From positions 1,364,001 through 1,428,000 of the forward strand of contig CAVXEB010000004.1 in the NCBI GenBank assembly GCA_963760735.1: a DNA stretch of 64,000 nt, given 5' to 3'. The position numbers were made by a program, and so were the translations under genes. Of the stretch, positions 47,396-55,313 are shown piece after piece. How positions within the stretch are numbered: position 1 is the stretch's first letter; the number at the start of each line of letters is the position of its first letter. This stretch comes from CF-46 sp963760735. GTDB lineage: Bacteria > Chloroflexota > Limnocylindria > Limnocylindrales > CSP1-4. The notes below the pieces were generated by a model. That model was given only the letters and a program-made list of their open reading frames with translations. It was not told the origin of the DNA and did not search any database.

Positions 47396-47992
47396 TCAGG
47401 GCAGCTTCCAGTAGAGCGAGCCCGTGTAGCAGTGGCCGAGGGCCGTGCACAGGCCGCCGGTCAGGTCCCACGTCCGGCCACTGACGTACGGCCCGCGGTC
47501 GACGACGGGCACCGTGATCGTCCGGCCGTTGGCCGGGTTCCGGAAGGTCACCTTCGTCCCGCACGGCAGGCTTCGATGGGCGACCCCGAGGAGCGACTCG
47601 GTCATCGCGTAGCCGCAGGCCGTCCGCCTGCCGTAGAAGCCCGGGCCGTACCACGAGACGTCCCGATCGAGGTGCCACTGCGGGATGGCCACCGAACCGA
47701 CGGGCGCGTTTGGCTGGACCGCCGCCCCATCGGGGCGCCGGCCGGGCGCGGGTCGCTGCTCGGGCTCGAGCAGGATCGTCGCGTCATTGAGCGCACCATC
47801 GGACCGGTACGCAGGGTCGAAGGTCGGAGTCGTCGACACCGTCCCCGTCCACGAGGCGTCGACCGCGTGATAGGCGGTGGCCTCGATCGGTGCGTCAGGG
47901 CTGGGGCCCTGCGATCCAGCGGATCCGGGAACGGCGACCGTGGCGATCGACGCGATGAGCGCGGCGATCGCGACGACACTGGGGCGTCGCAC
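47396..47992 (-). CDS. RlpA-like double-psi beta-barrel protein, secreted
   Basis: A 198-residue exported protein. The GTG at 47992 gives a typical signal peptide (VRRPSVVAIAALIASIATVAVP, cleavage near GSAGS); a longer start at 48034 would bury it. The C-terminal ~90 residues are the RlpA/barwin-like barrel: SWYGPGFYGRRTACG, LPCGTKVTFRNPANG and VVDRGPYVSGRTWDL, with the conserved acidic residue in DRGPY. It probably acts on or binds peptidoglycan. Four Cys in the barrel suggest disulfides. Confidence 0.85.
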   Translation of the reverse strand: MRRPSVVAIAALIASIATVAVPGSAGSQGPSPDAPIEATAYHAVDASWTGTVSTTPTFDPAYRSDGALNDATILLEPEQRPAPGRRPDGAAVQPNAPVGSVAIPQWHLDRDVSWYGPGFYGRRTACGYAMTESLLGVAHRSLPCGTKVTFRNPANGRTITVPVVDRGPYVSGRTWDLTGGLCTALGHCYTGSLYWKLP

Positions 47993-48107
47993 GTTCCGGG
48001 CACCGTAGCAATCCGGACCGGGTGCTTCGCCCAACGGGGACCGCCCGGGTCATTGCGCGGGCGTGTCAACCGGACGCGGTGGGGCGCCGCCTGCGAGAAT
48101 CGGCCCG

Positions 48108-49007
48108 ATGCCACGCCGCACGATCACGCTCGACTGCCCGCTCGACCTGCGGCGGACGCTCGCCATCCACGCCCGCGGGCCGGGCGACCCGATGATGCGG
48201 CTGGCCGGCAACGAGGCGATCCGGGCCACCCGGACGATCGACGGGCCCGCCACGATCCGGCTCGTCGCGTGCGACCGGCGGCTGGAGGCGGAGGCATGGG
48301 GTCCGGGCGCCGATCGGGCCCTCGACGCGGTGCCTGCCCTGGTCGGCCTGGATGACGATCGATCGGGCTGGGAGCCGGACCGCCATCCGCTCGTCCGCGA
48401 GCTCGATCGCCGCAATCGCGGCGTGCGTCTCGGCCGGTCGGAAGCCGTCATCGAGGCCCTCGTCCCGGCGATCCTCGAGCAGAAGGTCACCGGTCGCGAG
48501 GCGTGGCGCGGACTTCGTGGCATCGTCCGTCGCTGGGGCGAGCCTGCGCCCGGACCGTTCGGCCTGCGCCTGCTCCCGGTCCCGGCGGCGCTCGCCGCCG
48601 TGTCGTACTTCGAGCTCCACCCGCTCGGGATCGAGCGGCGACGGGCGGACCTCGTGCGGCGCGTCGCCGACCGGGCGAACCGCTTCGAGGAGATCGTGAC
48701 GATGGCCCGGCCGGACGCCTACGCCCGACTGACGGCCCTCCCGGGGATCGGACCGTGGACCGCGGCGGAGGTCGCGCTGCGCGCGCTCGGCGACCCGGAC
48801 GCCGTCAGCGTCGGCGACTTCCACCTGCCGAACGTCGTGGCATTCGCGCTCGCGGGCGAGGCCCGGGCGGACGACCGGCGGATGCTCGAGCTCCTCGCGC
48901 CTTGGCGCGGCCAGCGGGCAAGGGTGATCCGCCTGCTGGAGCTGAGCGGCGTGCGACCCCCGGCGTTCGGCCCGCGCTACGCGGCTCGGTCGATCGCCGC
49001 GATCTGA
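48108..49007 (+). CDS. DNA-3-methyladenine glycosylase (AlkA-type, HhH-GPD)
   Basis: A 299-residue base-excision repair enzyme. The HhH-GPD core has the helix-hairpin-helix ALPGIGPWTAAEVALRAL followed by the catalytic Asp in SVGDFHLPN. The upstream ILEQKVTGREAWRGLR helix is typical of AlkA relatives (the EQ-V-xxxAxxxxxR pattern). The N-terminal ~95 residues form the extra AlkA-like domain. The ATG at 48108 is preferred over an upstream frame start at 48063. It removes alkylated purines from DNA. Confidence 0.88.
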   Translation: MPRRTITLDCPLDLRRTLAIHARGPGDPMMRLAGNEAIRATRTIDGPATIRLVACDRRLEAEAWGPGADRALDAVPALVGLDDDRSGWEPDRHPLVRELDRRNRGVRLGRSEAVIEALVPAILEQKVTGREAWRGLRGIVRRWGEPAPGPFGLRLLPVPAALAAVSYFELHPLGIERRRADLVRRVADRANRFEEIVTMARPDAYARLTALPGIGPWTAAEVALRALGDPDAVSVGDFHLPNVVAFALAGEARADDRRMLELLAPWRGQRARVIRLLELSGVRPPAFGPRYAARSIAAI

Positions 49008-49022
49008 GGGTCCTGCCGGGGG

Positions 49023-49484
49023 TCAGGCCCTCGAGCCGCCGCGAGCACGAACCTCGCCGCCCTCGAGCAACAGGGAGAGCATCGACCGGCGCTCGCGACC
49101 GGTCGGCGAGGCGATCGGGGCGGACACCGTGTCGGGTGGCGCGTCGTAGCAGAACGCGACATAGCGGATCCCCGAGCCGTCGCCAAGGGAACCCACACCC
49201 GCCACGCCGAAGCGCGCCGGCCCGACCTGGAACCGGACGTCCTCGCCGTCGACGCCGGATCGGGTGATGACGAGGGCGATCGGCCGGTCGGCGTGCCAGG
49301 CGAACGTGTCCGGGACGCCCGCGACGGGAGATCCGAGATCGGTGATCTCCACGGTCAGCGTCCCGTCCGTGTGGCGGCCGTTGCGGAGCGCATCGGCGTC
49401 GATTCGCATCCGGCGGCGGGCGACGTGGCCGACGCGCCGGAGCTTCGTGGCGACTGGGTCGATCCTGATCGTGCGGCGGTCCAT
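49023..49484 (-). CDS. Hypothetical protein
   Basis: A 153-residue protein, family not recognised. It has a basic N-terminus (RTIRIDPVATKLRRVGHVARR), then a beta-rich centre (TLTVEITDLGSPVAGVPDTF, RPIALVITRSGVDGEDVRF, SGIRYVAFCYDAPP). Residue use is protein-like. It converges on the AlkA gene with 15 bp between the stops. The 210 bp upstream to 49694 holds no other gene. Confidence 0.6.
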   Translation of the reverse strand: MDRRTIRIDPVATKLRRVGHVARRRMRIDADALRNGRHTDGTLTVEITDLGSPVAGVPDTFAWHADRPIALVITRSGVDGEDVRFQVGPARFGVAGVGSLGDGSGIRYVAFCYDAPPDTVSAPIASPTGRERRSMLSLLLEGGEVRARGGSRA

Positions 49485-49694
49485 CTGGACGTCCTCGGTT
49501 GGGGCGGGTCGGTGACCCGGGTTGAGTGGCGTCTCGATGGATCACAGCATCGGCACGACGCGTTCAAGTGGCCTCAGGGTCGGCTGAAACCGGCCGGCGG
49601 GACCATGGACGGGCGACGGTTCGGACCGCCGACGTGCGTGGGCGCGATTGACTGCCGTTGGACTAGGGTTGGGGCGCACAGGAGGTGCCGATCG

Positions 49695-50054
49695 ATGGCC
49701 GAACGAGCCACCCCGACGTTCAGCAAGTCCCCGCCGGAGCTGGTCGAGCGGTTCGGGACGGTCCTCGCCCGCTATCCGGACGCCCAGCGGAAGCCGATGT
49801 TCGGCTACCCGGCCGCGTTCGTCGGCGGCAACATGGCCACAGGGCTGTTCGCCGATCACTGGGTCGTGCGGCTGCCGGACGACGAGATCGCGGCGGCGAA
49901 GGCGGCCGGCGCCGGTGCCTTCGAGCCGATGCCCGGCAAGCCGATGAAGGCGTTCGTCGTGGTCCCGTCCGAGGACGTCGACGATGACGCGCGGATCACC
50001 GCCTGGGTCGAGCGGGGGCTGGCCCTCGCGGCCTCGATGCCACCGAAGAAGTAG
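49695..50054 (+). CDS. TfoX N-terminal-domain protein
   Basis: A 119-residue protein consisting only of the TfoX/Sxy N-terminal fold: the first helix ELVERFGTVLARYPDAQRK, then PMFGYPAAFVGGNMATGLF and WVVRLPDDEIA, with the MPGKPMKAFVVVP turn near the end. Stand-alone members are common and have no proven competence role. AGGAGGTGCCG precedes the ATG. The KK at the C-terminus is followed by a 296-bp gap. Confidence 0.85.
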   Translation: MAERATPTFSKSPPELVERFGTVLARYPDAQRKPMFGYPAAFVGGNMATGLFADHWVVRLPDDEIAAAKAAGAGAFEPMPGKPMKAFVVVPSEDVDDDARITAWVERGLALAASMPPKK

Positions 50055-50350
50055 GCCCCGGCCTGATTCCGCCGAATCGTCGCCTGGCGACGATGATCGC
50101 CTCGATCGGTCGGGAATCGTCTCAGATCGTCCTGAGGGGACGGTCGGACGACCTTCTTGCCCGGCGACGGGCTGGAGACCATCCCGGGTGAGCGTGGGAT
50201 GGTCCCCTGCCACCCAGTCGAGCGGCGTCTCGCGTGCTCGGTCGACCGGTGGCGACGAAACGACAGCCGATCCGCCTCGCGTGACCGATCGTCGACATGG
50301 GAGGTCGATCTGGCGGGATTCCGTCCGCCGACCGGGCCGGCGCGCCGGCC
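50055..50350. other. Convergent intergenic region with two strong inverted repeats
   Basis: No gene is seen. A perfect 19-bp palindrome lies at 50077-50095 (atcgtcgcc, central t, ggcgacgat). A 9-bp stem gaccatccc/gggatggtc with a 10-base loop lies at 50177-50204. They sit between two convergent genes and may terminate transcription from either side, although neither has a T run. Confidence 0.45.
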
Positions 50351-51511
50351 CTACTTGATCTTGCTCGCGACCTCGGTGGCCACCGCCGGGTCGGACGTGT
50401 CGATGACGATCACGTAGTCCGGGCCCTTGTAGACGTACTCGACCGTGCCGGCGTCGCCGTAGTCGATCTTCGTCAGCTGCTTCCCGCCGAGCGTCACGTC
50501 GCTCTTCGTGACCCCGGCCACGTTCGCCGACAGCCACGTGTCGACGATCGCGTCGCGAAGCTTGGTCCCGTCCTTGCCGGGCAGGCGGAAGGCGACGATC
50601 GACAGGTCGACCTGGTTCGAGTCGTCGTAGGCCTGGGCGACCTGGAGGTCGGACGTCTGGGCTCCGAGTGCCCGGATCCGCGCCGTCAGGGCACGCGAGT
50701 TCGGGTCCGTGCCGAAGACCTCGTCGGCGCTCGTGCTCTGGACCGTGAGGGGCGTTCCGCCGATCTCGGTCGGCAGCTTCGCCTCGAGCTCCGGCGCGAG
50801 GGACGATGGTGAGGGCCCGCCCGATCCGACCGGCTCCAGCGGCGCATCGCTCGCCGCCGCGTCATCGCTTGCCGCGACGCCGGCGACCCCGGCCGCGCGG
50901 TCGTCGCCCATCGCGGTTGCCACCGCCCGGGTGATGAGGTCGAGGTCGCTCGGGCTCGCCGAGCCCGCGTTGGCGACCTGGCCGATCAGCGAGCCGACCC
51001 GGAACAGCGTGGTCACCGAGCCCGTGGCCGGATTGTCGACGTCGTAGGCGTCGCCGCCGGACGCCCGGTCGGTGACCCGTGCGCCCGCGGCCTTCGCGGC
51101 GGCCTTGTTCTGGCTCATCGCCGTGGCGGCGACGTCGCCATAGCAGGTGACGCTGGCGTAGACGGCAGGCTGTTGCGTCGATCCGTCGGCGCTGGCGGGA
51201 CCGACGATCGAGATCGTCATCCCGTTCGCGTTGAGGTCGGTCGAGCCGAGGGACCAGTCCGGCGGGAGATCGGCCGAGTCGGGGACGGCTCCCCATGCGT
51301 CGGACCGGCAGGCGGCCAGGTCGTTCGTGCGGTTCAGGAAGACGATCACCAGCGACAGGACCGCGGCCGCCAGCGCCAGCAGGGCGATCCACGGCGCGGC
51401 CCCGGCGAGCCGGCTCACGCCCGGATCGAAGTCAGGCGGCTCGTGGATCGTGGTCGGGCGCGCGGTGGGACGGGTCAGGGCGCGGCGGGGGCTCGTCCGA
51501 CGTGTCGGCAT
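50351..51511 (-). CDS. Membrane-anchored protein of unknown function
   Basis: A 386-residue protein with a basic cytoplasmic N-terminus (~38 residues). One helix follows (APWIALLALAAAVLSLVIVFL), then a ~325-residue exported domain. The exported part contains two related-looking halves, each starting with a LPPDW/LPTEI segment and a TDLNAN/VQSTSADE turn, separated by an Ala/Asp/Pro linker at ~residues 215-250. Sequences such as DVTLGGKQLTKIDYGDAGT and YKGPDYVIVIDTSD resemble extracytoplasmic domains common in Chloroflexota. No catalytic motif is seen. The ATG at 51511 is the only good start. Confidence 0.75.
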   Translation of the reverse strand: MPTRRTSPRRALTRPTARPTTIHEPPDFDPGVSRLAGAAPWIALLALAAAVLSLVIVFLNRTNDLAACRSDAWGAVPDSADLPPDWSLGSTDLNANGMTISIVGPASADGSTQQPAVYASVTCYGDVAATAMSQNKAAAKAAGARVTDRASGGDAYDVDNPATGSVTTLFRVGSLIGQVANAGSASPSDLDLITRAVATAMGDDRAAGVAGVAASDDAAASDAPLEPVGSGGPSPSSLAPELEAKLPTEIGGTPLTVQSTSADEVFGTDPNSRALTARIRALGAQTSDLQVAQAYDDSNQVDLSIVAFRLPGKDGTKLRDAIVDTWLSANVAGVTKSDVTLGGKQLTKIDYGDAGTVEYVYKGPDYVIVIDTSDPAVATEVASKIK

Positions 51512-51579
51512 GCTGCCTCAGGCTCGCGACGGCCGATGATGGCCGTCTGAGATCGATGACGGGTCCACGGTCGGTGGAA

Positions 51580-51656
51580 TGGTCGGGGCGGCGGGATTTG
51601 AACCCACGACCTTATCGTCCCGAACGATACGCGCTACCAAGCTGCGCCACGCCCCG
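51580..51656 (-). tRNA. tRNA-Pro (CGG)
   Basis: A 77-nt tRNA including encoded CCA. The acceptor CGGGGCG pairs with CGCCCCG, and the D arm is GCGC-AGCUUGGUA-GCGC. The anticodon stem UAUCG/CGAUA holds UUCGGGA, with CGG as anticodon for CCG codons. The T arm is GUGGG-UUCAAAU-CCCGC. CCG is a frequent codon here, so this is expected to be a major tRNA. A TATCAT box at 51686-51691 on the minus strand may be its -10 element. Confidence 0.95.
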
Positions 51657-51685
51657 ACCGAATGCCCGTTGTGCAGGGCCTGCGC

Positions 51686-51691
51686 ATGATA
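51686..51691 (-). promoter_or_regulatory. Putative -10 box of tRNA-Pro
   Basis: TATCAT on the minus strand lies 29 bases before the tRNA 5' end, inside the short gap after the upstream MFS gene. A TGACGG about 18 bases further upstream could serve as -35. Confidence 0.35.
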
Positions 51692-51715
51692 GCAGAGCCC
51701 ATGGCGCCGACTCCG

Positions 51716-52978
51716 TCAGTCCACTTCGAGCGGGATCGCGGCGTGGACTCGGGGTTCGCGGATCGGGATCACCGCGAGCGCCGCGAGCACGAACGAGACG
51801 GCCATCAGGACGAACACGATCGGCAGACCCGCCGTCTCGCCGACGGACTCGATGATCCGGCCGTAGGCGAACGTCCACAGCGAGCCGACCCCGAACGCGA
51901 GGGTGAAGTACAGCGCGAACGAGGTGTCGCGGATGTTCGGCGGCGCGACGTCGGCAAGGAGCGCCTGGAGCTGGGGCGACTCGGCGAAGCTGAACAGGCC
52001 CATCAGGATGATCCCGAACCACAGGCCGGCCAGCGAGGAGCCGGCCAGCAGGAAGGCGATGAACGCGATCGCCCCGCCGATGTAGACGCCGATGATCACC
52101 GGCCGCCGGCCGACGCGATCCGACAGCCAGCCGGCAACCAGCGGCATCGGCACCGACAGGATGATCAGGACGCCGTACATCGTGTTCGTCGTCGCCTCCG
52201 GCAGGGCGATGACGATCGACAGGTAGGCGAGGGCGAACAGGTTGACGACGCCCAGCCCGCGGCCGCCCCCGCCGAGCACCGAGGCGAGATAGATCCAGCG
52301 GTGGTCCCGGTCGCGGAGGACGGACGCGAATGCCTCGCGGACGCTGCCGTGGGCGACGGCCGCTTCCCGGTCGTGCCCGGTCTCGCGGACGAAGAGCAGG
52401 ATCGCGATCGCGATGATGACGGCGGGGATCCCGAACAGGACGACGACCCAGCGCCAGCCGAGGGCGGCGATCATTGTCGCGCCGACCAGCGCCACGACGA
52501 CGGTGCCGACGTTGCCGCCGCTGATGTGGGCGCTGATGGCGAAGCCGCGACGCTCCTCGGGGAACTGCTCCGCGAGGAGGCCGTTGCCGACGGGATGCTG
52601 GGGAGCGCCGCCCAGGCGGGACGTGACATTGACCGCGGCGAAGGCTGGGAAGCCGGGCGCGAGCGCCTGCGCCGCGAAGCCGCCGCCGAACAGGATCCCG
52701 CCGCCTGCGAGGATCGACCGCCGCGACCAGACCCGCGTGAGCTTGGCAAAGCTGAGCTGGATGAGCCCGCTCGCGATCGCCCCGACCGCGACGAGCAGCG
52801 TGACGTCGGCGAGGGTCACGTGGAACTCGGATAGGATCTCGAGGTAGATGAGGGGCAGGAGGACGGCCTGGGCGTGGTTGACGGCGTGCGCGATCGAGAG
52901 CAGCCAGAGCGTCCGCTCGGGGTGGATCTCGACGGGTTCCGGGGCAGGCGGGACCAGTGCGGCGGGTGCAGCGGCCAT
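51716..52978 (-). CDS. MFS transporter (fosmidomycin-resistance-like)
   Basis: A 420-residue, 12-helix exporter. The helix 1 region LLSIAHAVNHAQAVLLPLIY, with its NHxQ motif, resembles the Fsr group. Later features are SFAKLTRVWSRRSIL (loop 2-3), HPVGNGLLAEQFPEERRGFA and AGWLSDRVGRRPVII, the second-half motif A. The ATG at 52978 is the natural start. tRNA-Pro lies 60 bp downstream on the same strand. Substrate unproven; fosmidomycin is only the name of the family. Confidence 0.88.
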   Translation of the reverse strand: MAAAPAALVPPAPEPVEIHPERTLWLLSIAHAVNHAQAVLLPLIYLEILSEFHVTLADVTLLVAVGAIASGLIQLSFAKLTRVWSRRSILAGGGILFGGGFAAQALAPGFPAFAAVNVTSRLGGAPQHPVGNGLLAEQFPEERRGFAISAHISGGNVGTVVVALVGATMIAALGWRWVVVLFGIPAVIIAIAILLFVRETGHDREAAVAHGSVREAFASVLRDRDHRWIYLASVLGGGGRGLGVVNLFALAYLSIVIALPEATTNTMYGVLIILSVPMPLVAGWLSDRVGRRPVIIGVYIGGAIAFIAFLLAGSSLAGLWFGIILMGLFSFAESPQLQALLADVAPPNIRDTSFALYFTLAFGVGSLWTFAYGRIIESVGETAGLPIVFVLMAVSFVLAALAVIPIREPRVHAAIPLEVD

Positions 52979-53059
52979 CGGGGCGCAATGCTGACGGATC
53001 GCGGGACGGCGCGTGGCCCACGTTGCGACGACGATGGGATTCGGTCATCGTTCGTCCCG

Positions 53060-53446
53060 ATGCCGACCGTCCTCATCGTCGACGACGAGCAGCACATCCG
53101 GCTCCTCATCGAGCAGACGCTCGAGGCGCTCGAGGACGAGGGTGTCGAGCTGGAGACCGCGCCCGACGGAGAGACGGCGCTCGGCCTGGTCTGGCACCGT
53201 CACCCGGAGCTCGTGTTCGTCGACGTCGTGCTGCCGAAGATGACCGGCTTCCAGGTCTGCCGGGCGATCAAGCAGGACCTCGGGCTCAAGGGGACGACGG
53301 TCGTGATGCTGACGGCGAAGGGCCGGGCGTACGACCGCGAGGCAGGCCTCGCGGCGGGCGCCGATCGATACCTGACGAAGCCGTTCGATCCGGACGAGCT
53401 GCTCGACGTTGCCCGGCAAGCACTGGGCCTGGCCGGGGCGGCGTGA
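53060..53446 (+). CDS. Single-domain response regulator (CheY-like)
   Basis: A 128-residue receiver domain with no output domain. The acidic pocket is VDDEQ, the phospho-acceptor Asp is in LVFVDVVLPKMTG, the switch Thr is in VVMLTAKG, and the Lys is in YLTKPFDP. It would be phosphorylated by a histidine kinase encoded elsewhere. Its stop overlaps the GTG of the aldo/keto reductase, an unusual partner. The ATG at 53060 begins directly with the first strand, PTVLIVDDE. Confidence 0.92.
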   Translation: MPTVLIVDDEQHIRLLIEQTLEALEDEGVELETAPDGETALGLVWHRHPELVFVDVVLPKMTGFQVCRAIKQDLGLKGTTVVMLTAKGRAYDREAGLAAGADRYLTKPFDPDELLDVARQALGLAGAA

Positions 53447-54252
53447 TCGAACGACGACGCCTCGGCGCCGCCGGACCCGAGGTTCCGGTCATCGGGCTGG
53501 GAACGTGGCGGGTGTTCGACCTGGCCACCGGCCGCCAGGCGGAGGCCGACGCCGTCGTCCAGGCGGCGTTCGAGCGGGGCGTCCGCGTCGTCGACTCGTC
53601 GCCGATGTACGGGCGGGCCGAAGCCGTCCTGTCCGCAGCACTCGACGCGAACGGCGGACCTGGCCGCGACGCTGCGTTCGTCGCGACGAAGGTCTGGACC
53701 CGCTCGGTCGACGACGCGCGGCGGCACTACCGAGCGCAGCTGGCCTGGTTCGGCGGCCGGATCGATCTCCTGCAGGTCCACAACCTCGTCGGCTGGCCGG
53801 CACACCTCGACTGGCTCGAGGACGAGCGGGCGGCCGGACGCATCGGGCTAGTCGGCGTGACGCACTACAGCGCGGCGGCGTTCGATGAGCTCGAGACCGT
53901 AATGCGAACCGGCCGGATCCAGGTCGTCCAGGTCCCGGTCAACCCGCAGGAGCGAGACGCGGAACGGCGGATCCTGCCCCTCGCGGACGAGCTCGGGATC
54001 GGGGTGATCGCGATGCGCCCGTTCGGCGAGGGCTCGCTTCTGAAGCGGCCGTTTTCAGACGATCTCCATCGCGCTGGCCTGTCGTCATGGCCGGACGCCC
54101 TGCTGCGTTGGACGCTGTCCGACCGACGCGTCGCCGTGACGATCCCGGCAACGGCCTCGCCGGCGCACGTCGCCGACAACCTCGCGGCCGGCGTCGGTCC
54201 GTGGCTTCACTCGGACATCCGGGAGCTGGTCACTGCCCTGATCGGGAAATAG
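53443..54252 (+). CDS. Aldo/keto reductase family protein
   Basis: A 269-residue TIM-barrel protein. The N-terminus RRLGAAGPEVPVIGLGTWRV is typical. The Asp-Tyr of the tetrad is in RVVDSSPMYGRAE and the Lys in VATKVW. The usual His position reads LLQVHNLVGW, present as HN. The closing region IPATASPAHVADNL replaces the common cofactor loop. It is probably NADPH-dependent. The GTG overlaps the response-regulator stop. Confidence 0.88.
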   Translation: MIERRRLGAAGPEVPVIGLGTWRVFDLATGRQAEADAVVQAAFERGVRVVDSSPMYGRAEAVLSAALDANGGPGRDAAFVATKVWTRSVDDARRHYRAQLAWFGGRIDLLQVHNLVGWPAHLDWLEDERAAGRIGLVGVTHYSAAAFDELETVMRTGRIQVVQVPVNPQERDAERRILPLADELGIGVIAMRPFGEGSLLKRPFSDDLHRAGLSSWPDALLRWTLSDRRVAVTIPATASPAHVADNLAAGVGPWLHSDIRELVTALIGK

Positions 54253-54413
54253 GGAATGGGTCCGGAAGGAGCGTCGCGAACACCCTGGAGAGCGATCGGC
54301 CGCAACGGCCGCAAGGGCATCAGGCTGCTATTCTCCGGCTCGGGTCAGAACGGGCAGCGACGTCGCCGTGAGCGCGTTCGCCAGGAGGATCCCGTTGACG
54401 TGTTCCGTGACTC

Positions 54414-55295
54414 GTGTCTGACATGTCGTCGGGCCGCAGGGTCCTGCACATGACCCGCGCTCGCGGTCTGGCCAGACGCTTGATCCCCGCCCGGACCAAG
54501 CGGTGGCTTCGGCGGGAGTTCGGTGTCGCGCCGCGCGTCCCGACGGAACGAGAGCTCGAGATCCAGGGCGTCGTCAACCACCTTCGCGGCAAAGTCCCGA
54601 TCAACAAGGTCCCGAGCTTCGCCGGCGATGACCTCGTGTCCTGGCACAATCCCGAGTTCCTGGTCGAGCCCGCGTTCATCCACGCGGTAGAGCTCGGCAA
54701 TGAGCGTCACTCCTGGGACCTCGCCCGCGATGTTCGATGGCGTTATCACGTCATCCTCTGGGCTGCTTCGCGCGCCTCGCACCTCGAAGGCGATTTCGTC
54801 GAATGCGGTGTCAATCGCGGTGGCTTTTCACGCGCCATCGTCGACTACCTGGATTTCGGGCGTCTGAACAAGACCTTCTATCTGATGGACACGTTCAACG
54901 GCCTGGTGGAGCGGTACATCACCCCAGAGGAGCGTTCGAAGGGCGTCAGCCGGGAAAGCTACGCCAAGTACAGCGAGTGCTTCGACGATGTGCAGGCCGC
55001 GTTCCTCCCGTTTCCCAACGTCGTCCTGGTCCGCGGACCGATCCCCGATACGCTCCCACAAGTGACTCCGGCGAAGGTCAGCTTCCTCTCGATCGACATG
55101 AACGTCGTGATCCCGGAGATTGCGGCGGCGGAGCACTTCTGGGACAGACTCGTCCCCGGAGCCGCCATGATCCTCGACGACTACGGTCATCTGCCCTACG
55201 TCGCCCAGAAGCACGCGTTCGACGCGTTCGCCGCCGACCGCGACGTCCAGGTCCTCCTTCTTCCGACGGGCCAGGGGCTGATCTTCAAGCCCTGA
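54414..55295 (+). CDS. TylF/MycF-type class I methyltransferase
   Basis: A 293-residue SAM-dependent enzyme similar to macrocin O-methyltransferases. SAM-binding region FVECGVNRGGFSRAI, helix LMDTFNGLVERY, metal/acid LSIDMNVVIPEIAAAEHFW and DDYGHLPYVAQKHAFD are present. Such enzymes methylate sugar hydroxyls in glycans or antibiotics. The start could be GTG 54414, ATG 54423 or ATG 54450; no ribosome site decides. The GC content is lower than most neighbours. No glycan cluster is adjacent. Confidence 0.82.
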   Translation: MSDMSSGRRVLHMTRARGLARRLIPARTKRWLRREFGVAPRVPTERELEIQGVVNHLRGKVPINKVPSFAGDDLVSWHNPEFLVEPAFIHAVELGNERHSWDLARDVRWRYHVILWAASRASHLEGDFVECGVNRGGFSRAIVDYLDFGRLNKTFYLMDTFNGLVERYITPEERSKGVSRESYAKYSECFDDVQAAFLPFPNVVLVRGPIPDTLPQVTPAKVSFLSIDMNVVIPEIAAAEHFWDRLVPGAAMILDDYGHLPYVAQKHAFDAFAADRDVQVLLLPTGQGLIFKP

Positions 55296-55313
55296 GGGAT
55301 CTGGCCGGTCCGT

